DNA from: Lachnospiraceae bacterium
Lineage (GTDB): Bacteria; Bacillota; Clostridia; Lachnospirales; Lachnospiraceae
DNA length: 64,000 nucleotides
Direction: 5' to 3'
NCBI GenBank assembly: GCA_022790855.1
Contig: JAAVYA010000006.1
Span: 111,510 to 175,509 of the forward strand
Part shown: piece by piece, positions 45,305 to 54,159 of the stretch
Layout: each line of letters starts with the position of its first letter
Position numbering within the stretch: position 1 is the stretch's first letter
Program-made: the position numbers and the translations under genes
The notes under the pieces: model-generated
What the model was told of the DNA's origin: nothing
What the model saw: only the letters and a program-made list of their open reading frames with translations
Database searches by the model: none

Positions 45305-46144
45305 CTACCCCATACTTTCTTCAATATAATCTGCAATATAAAAGTCTTCATTCCAGTTGGCCAAAAATGTGGTTCCCCGGAAAGGTCCTTCAAACATTTC
45401 ATGGAGGATCCCCACATCTTTTGCATTGGCAATCACCATATCTACCCCGGAAAGCGTTGCAATCCTGGCCGCCGTCAGCTTGGTAGCCATGCCTCCGGTA
45501 CCCACGTCGCTTCCGGTGGAATCCTTTGCCATCTGCAGTACGGACTCATCCAGCTCTTCCACTACCTCGATCAACCGGGCGCCTGGATTTTTGTGGGGGT
45601 CGTCCGTATACAATCCGTCAATGTCGGACAGAAGAATCAAAAGATCCGCTCCCACCAGGGAAGAGACGATCGCAGATAAAGTATCATTATCTCCAAACTG
45701 CATCTCATACGTAGAAACCGTATCGTTTTCATTTACAATGGGAATCACACCCAGCCGGAACAACTCTTCAAAGGTATTCTGGGCATTTTTTCTGGAGACA
45801 TTGTTTAGCATGGTTCCCTTTGTCATAAGTACCTGGCCCGCCGTCTGATGGTATTCGGCAAACATCTTTTGATACGTCATCATCAGCCGGGCCTGTCCCA
45901 CCGCCGCACATGCCTGCTTGGTAGAAATGGTCTTAGGGCGCTCCGTAAGACCCATGGCTTTTCTCCCTACGGCAATCGCCCCAGAGCTTACAAGGCATAC
46001 GTCAATGCCCCGGTTTCTGATATCACACAGCTCCCGTACCAGCCGTTCCAGCTTGGTAAAATTCAGGCTTCCGGTTTCCGGATAATGGAGCGAGGAAGAG
46101 CCGATTTTTACTACTACCCGTTTTTTACTTTTAAAATTTCTCAT
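45305..46144 (-). CDS. proB: Glutamate 5-kinase, short form without PUA domain
   Basis: First enzyme of proline synthesis. The 279-residue amino acid kinase has VVKIGSSSLHYPETGSL, VSSGAIAVGRKAMGL, VNENDTVSTYEMQFGDNDTL and the ATP loop TGGMATKLTAARIATLSGV. The C-terminal PUA domain of E. coli ProB is absent, as in many Firmicutes. The start at 46144 follows AAAGG. It is the first gene of the operon ending with proA. Confidence 0.95.
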   Translation of the reverse strand: MRNFKSKKRVVVKIGSSSLHYPETGSLNFTKLERLVRELCDIRNRGIDVCLVSSGAIAVGRKAMGLTERPKTISTKQACAAVGQARLMMTYQKMFAEYHQTAGQVLMTKGTMLNNVSRKNAQNTFEELFRLGVIPIVNENDTVSTYEMQFGDNDTLSAIVSSLVGADLLILLSDIDGLYTDDPHKNPGARLIEVVEELDESVLQMAKDSTGSDVGTGGMATKLTAARIATLSGVDMVIANAKDVGILHEMFEGPFRGTTFLANWNEDFYIADYIEESMG

Positions 46145-46223
46145 ATGATAAGCCTTTCTGTTTCTTTTAAGATAAAACAATACATATACCTTAGCACAGA
46201 ACAGCAAAAAAGGGAACGGTATC

Positions 46224-46252
46224 TTGTGTTTTTCTTTTTGTTGTGGTATGGT
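46224..46252 (+). promoter_or_regulatory. Possible promoter of the ApbE gene
   Basis: TTGTGT (46224-46229) and TATGGT (46247-46252), 17-bp spacer, 52 bp before the first possible start codon. The -10 match is weak. Confidence 0.35.
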
Positions 46253-46304
46253 TTGGTTAATGTAAACGGAGTGAACAGTAACATAGTTTGGAGGATATCA
46301 CATT

Positions 46305-47360
46305 TTGAACAGGAGCAGCAATTTCATGATTTTACGAACGATTTTTTCCAGAAAAAAAAGAGCCGCCGTCCTTTTATTGTTTCTTTTAGGAGCAGCCTGT
46401 ATGGCGGGATGCCAGCAAAAAAAAGAGCCTGTCACAAAACACGGCTTTTATTTTGATACCGTCATCCAGATTACCCTATACGATGACAGCAAAGAAGCTT
46501 TGATTGACGATTGTTTCGCCATGGCGGAAGCATTTCAAAAAAGGATATCCAAAACAGAAAAAGGAAGCGACATTTATGAGATAAACCACGCAAACGGCGC
46601 ATCTGTTTTTGTATCCGAAGACACCCTGGCGCTGCTGGAAATAAGCAAAAAATATGAAAGCTTAAGCGGCGGCTCCTTTGATATCACCATCGGCGCATTG
46701 GCAGATTTGTGGGATATAACAAATAACCCCGGCGATCTGCCCTCCCAGGAAGCAATCACAGAAGCCCTCTCTACAACCGGCATAGAAAATATTAAAATAT
46801 CCGGCAATCAGGTTACACTGAACAATCCGGATACCAGGCTGGATTTAGGAGGCGTCGCAAAAGGATATATGGCAGACCAAATGAAAGAATATTTAAACGC
46901 CCAGGGCATTCAGGAGGGCTTTATCAACCTGGGGGGCAATGTGCTGCTGCTGGGGCCCAAAAGCAGCAAAGAGCCTTACGCAATCGGCATCCAAAAACCC
47001 TTTTCACCAGAAGGGACCCCCATGTTTACGGTAAAACCCATGGACGGCTCCGTGGTTTCCTCCGGCGTCTACCAACGGTATTTTGAAAAAGACGGCAGGA
47101 TCTATCATCACATTTTGGATCCTTCCACCGGATACCCCTACGAAAACGGCCTGCTGTCCGTCACGATCCTGTGCCCTTCCTCCGCAGACGGAGACGCCTT
47201 GAGCACCACCTGTTTTTCCCTGGGGCTGGAACAGGGCATGGCTCTTGTGGAGGAACTTGAAGATACCGAAGCCGTCTTTATTACCGATACGTATGAACTG
47301 GTATTCAGCAGCGGCATGGGAGAGGACATCCCATATGAAGTCCTGCCTGCCTCCCCATAA
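46305..47360 (+). CDS. apbE: FAD:protein FMN transferase (ApbE), lipoprotein form
   Basis: Covalently attaches FMN to Ser/Thr of exported or membrane flavoproteins, using FAD. It has a lipobox (LLGAACMAGC), then GFYFDTVIQITLYDD, SGGSFDITIGALADLW, LDLGGVAKGYMADQ and GFINLGGNVLLLG; the Mg-site region HHILDPSTGYPYENG is present. The TTG at 46305 has GGAGG 10 bp upstream; ATG at 46326 with AGGAG is equally good and gives a normal signal peptide. Possible clients include the Gx/NusG-II proteins and Rnf-type complexes; none is adjacent. Confidence 0.93.
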   Translation: MNRSSNFMILRTIFSRKKRAAVLLLFLLGAACMAGCQQKKEPVTKHGFYFDTVIQITLYDDSKEALIDDCFAMAEAFQKRISKTEKGSDIYEINHANGASVFVSEDTLALLEISKKYESLSGGSFDITIGALADLWDITNNPGDLPSQEAITEALSTTGIENIKISGNQVTLNNPDTRLDLGGVAKGYMADQMKEYLNAQGIQEGFINLGGNVLLLGPKSSKEPYAIGIQKPFSPEGTPMFTVKPMDGSVVSSGVYQRYFEKDGRIYHHILDPSTGYPYENGLLSVTILCPSSADGDALSTTCFSLGLEQGMALVEELEDTEAVFITDTYELVFSSGMGEDIPYEVLPASP

Positions 47361-47384
47361 GCGAGACCGCCCCATTTTTCTTCG

Positions 47385-48698
47385 TCACCGCAAAATCGCA
47401 TTGGGATAGATGCGCTCCATCCGTTCATCCCCAAACCGTTCATCCAACAATACATCCAGCTCATTTTGGGCTGGATTTTGGTTGCTTCGTTCCGTATAAC
47501 GGGCCAAAGCCAGACAGGATACCAAAATATTGCATGTCATAAATACTACAAACATCCAGCTAATCAGCTTTCCCGCCCGCATGGGAACCTTCTCAATCCA
47601 GGCGGAAAGCTTTGGATACAATCCCTTCATCCAAATCACGGCTGCAATTCCCCAGAAAAAGCAATACAGCAAATTAATCCTACCGCCTAAATTAAAGGGA
47701 ATCTTACTGTAATCCCAAAAGACGGTTCCAAAAACCAGTTCTGTGAATACGCTGCAGATATATTCGTACACTCCGCCCAACACGGTCCCCAATAGAAACA
47801 GGGATCGGTCCGTTTTGTCCTGATACCGGTGCAGCAAAAACGTGAAACCTGCAATCCCTGCTCCCCAGACAATACTAAAGGGCCCGTATACCACACTGCT
47901 GCGGCTCATCCACCGTCCCATGGTAATCCGGCAGAATACCGTCTCCACCAGGTCTCCCCCAAAAGCTCCCAAGAAAAACAACCAAACCAGCTTGTGGAAG
48001 CTGCATCCATAAGCAAAGATCATAGACCGGGCTTCCTTTTCCCGTCTCCTTGCCTCCCGCTCTTCCTGGGCCACCACCTGGGTAGGGAAAATCAGCTCCA
48101 TGTGCTTTTCCACACGCCTGGTGATGGCATTGTCCAGCGCCCGGGAAATCTGCCGGATCCCCTGGGCAATCTCCTGAACATACTCCAACTGGATTTTCTG
48201 TTTCCGTAAAGCCGCAAAGGTAGCCGCAATGTCAACGCACAGTACCAGCAGCAGAATCCCCAGCAGAATCCTGCCCAGCAAAACCGGAACCATTTGCACC
48301 AACGACGCCACAAAGGGATGGAAAAATTCCATAATCACCATGGCGACAGCCGCCCAAACAGCAATAAAACGCAGACAAATATACGTTCCAATGTGATCCC
48401 GGTATCCAGAATAATCCCAGCATTTGCGCCCTAAGAGCTTTTCCATCAATATGCCTGTCGCCCATTCAAAGACGCCGGAAACATTGGCGCAGGCCAAAAA
48501 TAAAAACAGGGGGCTTTCTTTCAGCCCTCCGAAAAATATCAGGAAAAATACCATAGAAGTCCCATAAACAGGACATAGGGGGCCGCTTAACAGCCCCCTG
48601 TTTTCAAATTTGCGTTTCTGGAGTGCCGCATAGATGACTTCCAGGCACCACCCCAAAAAGGAATATAGGAAAAAATAAAATAAGCATTCATAAATCAT
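47385..48698 (-). CDS. CmpB-type putative ABC transporter permease (PF06541), duplicated
   Basis: A 437-residue membrane protein in two similar halves. Each half has a signature like YSFLGWCLEVIYAAL ... RGLLSGPLCPVYG (first) and LFFLGAFGGDLVETVFCRIT ... RSSVVYGPFSIVWG (second), with about five helices per half and a charged linker (about 165-235). The family is annotated as putative ABC transporter permease, though no ATPase is linked and the function is unproven. The TTG at 48704 is an alternative start. It is the last gene on this strand after the M15 peptidase, 52 bp downstream. Confidence 0.8.
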   Translation of the reverse strand: MIYECLFYFFLYSFLGWCLEVIYAALQKRKFENRGLLSGPLCPVYGTSMVFFLIFFGGLKESPLFLFLACANVSGVFEWATGILMEKLLGRKCWDYSGYRDHIGTYICLRFIAVWAAVAMVIMEFFHPFVASLVQMVPVLLGRILLGILLLVLCVDIAATFAALRKQKIQLEYVQEIAQGIRQISRALDNAITRRVEKHMELIFPTQVVAQEEREARRREKEARSMIFAYGCSFHKLVWLFFLGAFGGDLVETVFCRITMGRWMSRSSVVYGPFSIVWGAGIAGFTFLLHRYQDKTDRSLFLLGTVLGGVYEYICSVFTELVFGTVFWDYSKIPFNLGGRINLLYCFFWGIAAVIWMKGLYPKLSAWIEKVPMRAGKLISWMFVVFMTCNILVSCLALARYTERSNQNPAQNELDVLLDERFGDERMERIYPNAILR

Positions 48699-48750
48699 CG
48701 TCAATTACCGTTTCTCTTTTGTCAGCAATCGTCCCGCCAAACGCAAACGA

Positions 48751-49362
48751 TTACCAACCCCCTTCCTGATTTTTTTGAAAGTGCTGGTAATCCTTCACCG
48801 TATGCCAGTCTCCTCCCCAGGTGTAGCCGTGTTCCCGAAACAACTCCAGGCACAGATCTCCTTCTTTGATGAGATAAGGGCTCCTTCCGTCCCGGTCCGC
48901 ATAAGGCTCGCTGCCTTTTGGCTCCACAATCACTCCGCCTGTTCCATCGGGGCGGATATAGGGATTATATCTGGGATTTATGTCAATCGCCATACCCAAT
49001 CCATGTTTGGAAAGTCTGGTTGTACCGGCAATGAGACGGTAATTAAACCCAGAAGAATTATTATCCTCCATGGAACGATTGTCGTCCCCTCCATAAACAT
49101 CAATCAAACGCATCTTTTCGATGGGATACCGATGGAGATACAATTCTCGGAAAATCTCCAAAATTTCTTCCGCAATCATTTTATGGACCACCAGCTCTCC
49201 CGGATGGTCCATTCCGTCAAATCCCCAATGCCCCACGTTTAGATACCGCAGATCTTCCCGGGCAATCCAGGGATTCTCCTGAAAAGAAATTCCCTGCATC
49301 CGCCGAAAGACATCATCTGGTATGGGACAAACCGAAAATACTACTTCTCTATGTATGGACAT
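48751..49362 (-). CDS. M15 family metallopeptidase (D-Ala-D-Ala carboxypeptidase type), cytoplasmic
   Basis: A 203-residue zinc peptidase. The metal ligands appear in SKHGLGMAIDINPRYNPY (H and D) and DYQHF (H), with catalytic Glu region FREHGYTWGGDWH. M15 enzymes cleave D-amino-acid-containing peptides such as peptidoglycan stems. There is no signal peptide, so it should act inside the cell, perhaps on an imported substrate. It starts 2 bp after the SnoaL-like gene, hence the same operon as the ABC importer. Confidence 0.88.
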   Translation of the reverse strand: MSIHREVVFSVCPIPDDVFRRMQGISFQENPWIAREDLRYLNVGHWGFDGMDHPGELVVHKMIAEEILEIFRELYLHRYPIEKMRLIDVYGGDDNRSMEDNNSSGFNYRLIAGTTRLSKHGLGMAIDINPRYNPYIRPDGTGGVIVEPKGSEPYADRDGRSPYLIKEGDLCLELFREHGYTWGGDWHTVKDYQHFQKNQEGGW

Positions 49363-49364
49363 GC

Positions 49365-50006
49365 TTACTCCTCAAAGGTATCATAAGGCGCCGGAACCGG
49401 AGGAACCAACTGCTCCACATGGGTTCTGGAATATACGGTGTCAGGATAACGGGAAGGGCCGTCCGCCTTTGGAATCCTAGGATCATTCAATACTTCGCCC
49501 TTCACTTCGTCTTTTTCCGTCCATGAGGTATGATAATCGCACTGAATGTGGTCCGTAATATAGAAATGCCAGAATTTCCATTCCTCATCTTCCTTCACAA
49601 AATCCACATAATACTTTCCCCATACCCAATAAGCTTCCAGCTCCCCTGTCACATTGGACACCCTGGTTTCCAATCCAGGAGAACTCCACAGCCCCTTGGC
49701 TGTCTTGCCGTCTCCGGCAATCTCAATGATCTCTGTGGTCAATTCATGGATACACAGAGATCCCTTTTTGTCCCCGTCTAACAGCTCATGGAACTGGACG
49801 AAAAACCGTTCCACACCTTCCAGACCATCATAACGCCCCAGGCTGCTGTTGTCAATATAAACGCCAGGTGTATGTTGTGCAAACAACAGTTTCGTTTCTT
49901 TATGCATTTTTGCCGTATGATAATACTCATACCGGGCCATAAGATTGCGGATTTCCTGCATCTCATAGGCTCTTACGCCTTTTTCCAAATCTGTCAGCTT
50001 TCTCAT
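49365..50006 (-). CDS. SnoaL/NTF2-like protein, copy 2
   Basis: A 213-residue cytoplasmic protein of the cone-shaped alpha+beta barrel fold used by dehydratases, isomerases and polyketide cyclases. Patterns are YEMQEIRNLMARYEYYHTAK, the aromatic core YWVWGKYYVDFVKEDEEWKF with WHFYIT, and a C-terminal proline motif PPVPAPYDTF. It is clearly paralogous to the next gene (50023-50670). The start at 50006 is set by AGGAGT. The acid/base residues cannot be named, and the substrate is unknown. Confidence 0.82.
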   Translation of the reverse strand: MRKLTDLEKGVRAYEMQEIRNLMARYEYYHTAKMHKETKLLFAQHTPGVYIDNSSLGRYDGLEGVERFFVQFHELLDGDKKGSLCIHELTTEIIEIAGDGKTAKGLWSSPGLETRVSNVTGELEAYWVWGKYYVDFVKEDEEWKFWHFYITDHIQCDYHTSWTEKDEVKGEVLNDPRIPKADGPSRYPDTVYSRTHVEQLVPPVPAPYDTFEE

Positions 50007-50022
50007 AAATCTGTCACTCCTT

Positions 50023-50670
50023 TTATTTCTTATCATATGATTCATAAGGCATAGGCATGCTTGGATTCATCCCCCAAACCTTATTCAGAGAATAACCGTC
50101 GTCCTCAAAGGTGTTGGGGCCGTCGTTTGCAGGAACTCCGTCATTTTTCACGGTAACGCCCTTTCCGCTTTCCGTCTCCACCCAGGAATGATCGTAATCC
50201 GTCAAAAAGTCTAAGGTAATGGTAAAGTGCCAGAACTTCCAGTCTCCGTTCTTATCCTTGATAAAGTCCACGCCGTATTTTCCCCAGATCCACATGGCCA
50301 CCATGTCCCCGTTGGGTTCGCTGCGCCGTGTTTCCACGCCGGGAGAAACCCATACGGCATAGGCCGTCTGTCCGTCTTCGGCCACCTCGATCACCTCAGA
50401 GGTTAAAGTATGCATATTCAGCGCCCCTTTTCCATCCCCTGCAAGAGACAGATGCCAGTCATAGAAAAATTTGCGGATGCCTTCCGGCCCTTTATAGACT
50501 CCCATGCCTCCGCATTCCAGCCAGCAGTCCTCCCGCTCTAAATCAAACAGCTCCACGGTTTTCATATGTTCATTGGCATTGTGGTACAGGGCATACCTTC
50601 CCATAAGGTTTTTGATTTGATGTACGTCCCACAGACGCTCCCCCTTTTGTTCCGTTGTTAAATGTCCCAT
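50023..50670 (-). CDS. SnoaL/NTF2-like protein, copy 1
   Basis: A 215-residue paralogue of the downstream gene with the same layout: VHQIKNLMGRYALYHNANEH, MWIWGKYGVDFIKDKNGDWK, FWHFTIT and C-terminal PSMPMPYESY. It lies 15 bp after a sugar-type permease and 16 bp before copy 2. Two tandem copies may form a heterodimer or act on successive intermediates (inference). BaiE, the bile-acid 7alpha-dehydratase, has the same fold, but similarity to it cannot be judged here. Confidence 0.82.
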   Translation of the reverse strand: MGHLTTEQKGERLWDVHQIKNLMGRYALYHNANEHMKTVELFDLEREDCWLECGGMGVYKGPEGIRKFFYDWHLSLAGDGKGALNMHTLTSEVIEVAEDGQTAYAVWVSPGVETRRSEPNGDMVAMWIWGKYGVDFIKDKNGDWKFWHFTITLDFLTDYDHSWVETESGKGVTVKNDGVPANDGPNTFEDDGYSLNKVWGMNPSMPMPYESYDKK

Positions 50671-50685
50671 GATCTTTTCCTCCTT

Positions 50686-51636
50686 CTATGCTTTGGTTTT
50701 TTTCCGTTTTACGGTATGGTTTTCAAAATAGATGGTCAAAAACAGGATTACCATCAATAAAATTCCCTGAGCCGCTTCGTTGATCTCGCTGGAAGCATAT
50801 CCCATAATTTTTAACCCGTTTTCAATGATCATTACCACGAAGGCTCCAATCAGCACCTTATACGAACGGGCGGTGGCGCCGCCTCTTACAAGAACGCCTC
50901 CCACATAAATGGCGATCAGCACCTTCATCTCAAAATTCGTCCCCATGGTGGTGCTGGTGCCTCCCAGACGCGCTACTGTAAAAATACCTGCCAGCGATGC
51001 GGTAAAGCCTGAGATCATAAAGCAAAAAATCTTTGACTTGGCCACAGGTACGCCGGTATATTTGGCCACAATTTCATTTTCTCCAATGGACTGGCAGTTT
51101 TTTCCAAATTTCGTATATTCAAAAGTATACCAAAAAACAGCTACAATCACAATCAAAAGAGGAATTTTCACTGCTTCCTTTTGCAGCAGCATCAGCTTCG
51201 GGCTGGCATAATTGATGCCCGCAATACTTTGAATATAATTGATGATCCCCCGCAGTCCAATCAAAAGGGATAAGGTTGCCATAAAGGAAGGCAGCTTGCA
51301 TTTACTGATTAAAAACCCGTTCATGGCCCCAATAGCCGTTCCCACAACTAACGCTGCAAGAATCATCAAAGCGGTGCTTCCGGTACTTCTGTACACCAAA
51401 TCTCCAACGACTGCCGTAAACCCGCAGACAACGCCCACCGACAAATCCACGCTTCCCAAAGAAGTGACAAATACCGTTCCGATACAGGCAATCATCAAAA
51501 CCACGGTTTGGTCGATCAGCATCCGAATATTGTAAAAGGAAAGCATGATGCCGTTGGTGCATATTGTAAATATCAGCGCCATAGCCACCAGTGAGATCAC
51601 CGGCACCAGCTTATTCATATCGATTCTTTTCTCCAT
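50686..51636 (-). CDS. Sugar-type ABC transporter permease (RbsC family), second copy
   Basis: A 316-residue BPD_transp_2 permease with about ten hydrophobic helices. The family signature is in SLGSVDLSVGVVCGFTAVVG and the conserved loop GENEIVAKYTGVPVAKSKIF. It shares one base with the ATPase stop (TAATG). Two different permeases probably form a heterodimer with the double ATPase. Confidence 0.93.
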   Translation of the reverse strand: MEKRIDMNKLVPVISLVAMALIFTICTNGIMLSFYNIRMLIDQTVVLMIACIGTVFVTSLGSVDLSVGVVCGFTAVVGDLVYRSTGSTALMILAALVVGTAIGAMNGFLISKCKLPSFMATLSLLIGLRGIINYIQSIAGINYASPKLMLLQKEAVKIPLLIVIVAVFWYTFEYTKFGKNCQSIGENEIVAKYTGVPVAKSKIFCFMISGFTASLAGIFTVARLGGTSTTMGTNFEMKVLIAIYVGGVLVRGGATARSYKVLIGAFVVMIIENGLKIMGYASSEINEAAQGILLMVILFLTIYFENHTVKRKKTKA

Positions 51637-53138
51637 TATACCATCACCTCAATCAACGCTTCCTGGGTAAACCGGTTTCCCCGGGTAAATTCTCCCTGTA
51701 CCTTTCCGTCCTTCATGATCAAAAGGCGGTCGGACATACCAAGGACCTCCGGCAGCTCGTCGGAAATCAGTATCATGGACAGGCCTTTTTTCTTAGCTTC
51801 CGACATCACATGATAAATATATGCTTTTACAGAAACGTCCACACCCCGAGTGGGACAGTCTAAGACAATCACGTTCAAATCCTTTAACAGCCAGCGCCCC
51901 AGATTCACTTTTTGTTTGTTACCTCCGGAAAGCCCTTCCATCTTTTGCTTGATCCCGCTGCATTTTACCTGAAATTCCTCTGCTCCCTGCCGGGCCATCT
52001 GGTTTACTTTCCGGGGACTTAAAAAAATTCCTTTTCCCTGAAGCTCTCCCAGGGAAGGCAGGACAAAATTGCTGGCAATGGAATCCCGCATCATCAACGC
52101 TTCCCCATCCCTGTCTTTTGGTACGTATGCCATACCGTTTGACGTGGCGGTACGGATATTTTTGATTTCCACGGAGCCTTCTTTATGCAGGGTAACGCTT
52201 CCAGTACGATTCTTGGAAATTCCATAGACCGCCTTTCCCACTTCGTGGATCCCGGAATCGCTCAATCCGCAAAATCCCAAAATCTCGCCTTTATGAAGTT
52301 GGAAGGATACATCCTCAATTTCTGACGGAACCGTAAGGTGAGATACCTCTAGCACCACTTCCTCTTCATAATCTGCTTCCATATCGCTGCGGTAATATTC
52401 GCTGCTCACCTCACGCCCTACCATGAGACGTTTCACCTCGTCCGTGTCCATTTCCTCACAAGGTTTTGTCGTAATCAGATGACCGTCCCGCAGCACGGAG
52501 ATCGTGTCGCAAAGATGTAACATCTCTTCCAGGTCGTGGGTGATAATCACAATGGTTTTCCCTTCTTTTTTCAGCCTCTCCATCAGACGGTAAAGCATAT
52601 CCCGGTTGTTCTGAGACAGGGACTGGGTCACCTCGTCCAGGATCAGAATATCAGGGTCCGAGGACAAGGCCCGGGCCAGTTCAATCATTTTCCGGGATTC
52701 TATGGAAAGCTGGCTGCAGGGCTTATGCAAGGGAACCTTCATCAAGCCATAGGTCTCGAATAAAGCGTCTGCCTCCCGATAAATCCGTTTCATATCTAAA
52801 ATCCCATGCTTTTTAAACTGTCCCAGTCTGCCGGAGAAGACATTCACGCCTGCCGGAAGATTGGAGAGACATCCCAATTCCTGCACGACGATTCCCACTT
52901 TATTGTGGATCGCGTCAATGGGAGTGGCGGGATCATAAGGCTTCCCATGTAACGTCATAGTTCCTTCATCTTTTCGGTAAATCCCTGCAATCTGCTGCAA
53001 AAGCGTGGATTTTCCAGAACCGTTCTCCCCGGCAAGCCCCCGGATCTCTCCCCGGTTCAAATCAAAATCTATATGGTCATTGGCCACCGTGGAGCCGAAA
53101 TATTTGCATAATCCTCTTACCTCTAAAATATGTTCCAT
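51636..53138 (-). CDS. Sugar-type ABC transporter ATPase (RbsA/MglA family)
   Basis: A 500-residue double nucleotide-binding protein. NBD1 has Walker A GENGSGKSTL (37-46) and Walker B ILILDEVTQSL. NBD2 has a degenerate Walker A (GLSDSGIHEVGK), signature LSGGNKQKVNLGRWL and Walker B VIVLDCPTRGVDVSVK. In the last, Cys replaces the catalytic Glu found in RbsA. So only one site is expected to hydrolyse ATP, as in other degenerate importers of this class. It lies between the two permease genes with 1-bp overlaps. Confidence 0.94.
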   Translation of the reverse strand: MEHILEVRGLCKYFGSTVANDHIDFDLNRGEIRGLAGENGSGKSTLLQQIAGIYRKDEGTMTLHGKPYDPATPIDAIHNKVGIVVQELGCLSNLPAGVNVFSGRLGQFKKHGILDMKRIYREADALFETYGLMKVPLHKPCSQLSIESRKMIELARALSSDPDILILDEVTQSLSQNNRDMLYRLMERLKKEGKTIVIITHDLEEMLHLCDTISVLRDGHLITTKPCEEMDTDEVKRLMVGREVSSEYYRSDMEADYEEEVVLEVSHLTVPSEIEDVSFQLHKGEILGFCGLSDSGIHEVGKAVYGISKNRTGSVTLHKEGSVEIKNIRTATSNGMAYVPKDRDGEALMMRDSIASNFVLPSLGELQGKGIFLSPRKVNQMARQGAEEFQVKCSGIKQKMEGLSGGNKQKVNLGRWLLKDLNVIVLDCPTRGVDVSVKAYIYHVMSEAKKKGLSMILISDELPEVLGMSDRLLIMKDGKVQGEFTRGNRFTQEALIEVMV

Positions 53139-54103
53139 TATTTCACCACCTTCGTCTCTTTGCGCTGGGCAAGAATACCAAATACGATTACGATCAATCC
53201 CAGGACGGCTTCCTGAAGCGTTCCGGAAGGTACGCCCATAAAGGTAAGCATATTAAAGATCCCATACACAAACAGGGAACAAATAGGAACGCCAATGATA
53301 ATATTGATTTTTGACTGAAGCACCTGGGCCAGCATAAACGCCGCCATAGGCTGGAAAATCATAGCCAGGCTGGTAAGCCCTGTCTTGGCATTCACCCTTG
53401 CATTGTAGCTTTCATTCAAAAATGCGGAGCAGCCCACAAAAAAGCCGCAGATAATCCCTACCATAATGATTGTCTTGACCGTATGGATTCCCATGGATTC
53501 GGAAAGCTTGACGCCGTTTCCCAATGCGCGGATATTTAAGCCAATCTCCGTACGGTTATAAATCAGGTACGCCAGGATCAATCCCAAAGCAAAGATGATA
53601 TAAATAAAGGGCGGCTTTCCAAGTCTGCGCATTTCGCTGCTAAGCTGGGCAATCGTAGAGCCTTTCGATAATTGATAATTGGAATAAAAGATAGCCGCCG
53701 CCTCATAGATCATGGCCATGCCGATTCCCGCGATCCAGGAAGGAATCTTGGTATACACAAAAATCAAAAAATTAAGTGTCATCAACAGCATCCCGGTACA
53801 AATTCCGCCCAGAATCACGCCTCCATAGCCCAGTTGGGTGGAACCCAAAGCTCCCGCCGCATTTGCGGCAAGGACCAGGACAGAGCCGATGGACATATCC
53901 GTATAATCACAGGCCATTACAAAACAAAGGCCCCAGGCCACAAACGTAGGGATAATCGCATGAGAAATCAGGATATTTAGATTGTCAACGGAAAGGAACC
54001 GTCCCTCATACTTAAAGTTAAATCCGATGCAGATGATCAGAATGACAACAAGAATTCCTCCCATCTGCAGGACATTTTTCTTTTTTTCGCTCAATTCTTT
54101 CAC
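53138..54103 (-). CDS. Sugar-type ABC transporter permease (RbsC family), first copy
   Basis: A 321-residue BPD_transp_2 permease. It has MACDYTDMSIGSVLVLAANA (the signature with D-x-S-x-G) and the coupling loop IRALGNGVKLSESMGIHTVK, with about ten hydrophobic helices. Its stop and the ATPase ATG share a base. It lies 56 bp after the binding-protein gene, the gap containing a hairpin. Confidence 0.93.
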   Translation of the reverse strand: MKELSEKKKNVLQMGGILVVILIICIGFNFKYEGRFLSVDNLNILISHAIIPTFVAWGLCFVMACDYTDMSIGSVLVLAANAAGALGSTQLGYGGVILGGICTGMLLMTLNFLIFVYTKIPSWIAGIGMAMIYEAAAIFYSNYQLSKGSTIAQLSSEMRRLGKPPFIYIIFALGLILAYLIYNRTEIGLNIRALGNGVKLSESMGIHTVKTIIMVGIICGFFVGCSAFLNESYNARVNAKTGLTSLAMIFQPMAAFMLAQVLQSKINIIIGVPICSLFVYGIFNMLTFMGVPSGTLQEAVLGLIVIVFGILAQRKETKVVK

Positions 54104-54115
54104 CTCTTTATAGAA

Positions 54116-54141
54116 ATGCCAGGCCGCATCGGGTCTGGCAT
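54116..54141 (-). terminator. Hairpin between binding-protein and permease genes
   Basis: ATGCCAG (54116-54122) and CTGGCAT (54135-54141) with a 12-nt loop. On the minus strand it is followed by TTTCTATAA. Such intraoperonic hairpins usually attenuate transcription or stabilise the upstream message so that the binding protein is made in excess. Confidence 0.5.
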
Positions 54142-54159
54142 CTCTTACTCATGCAGTCC

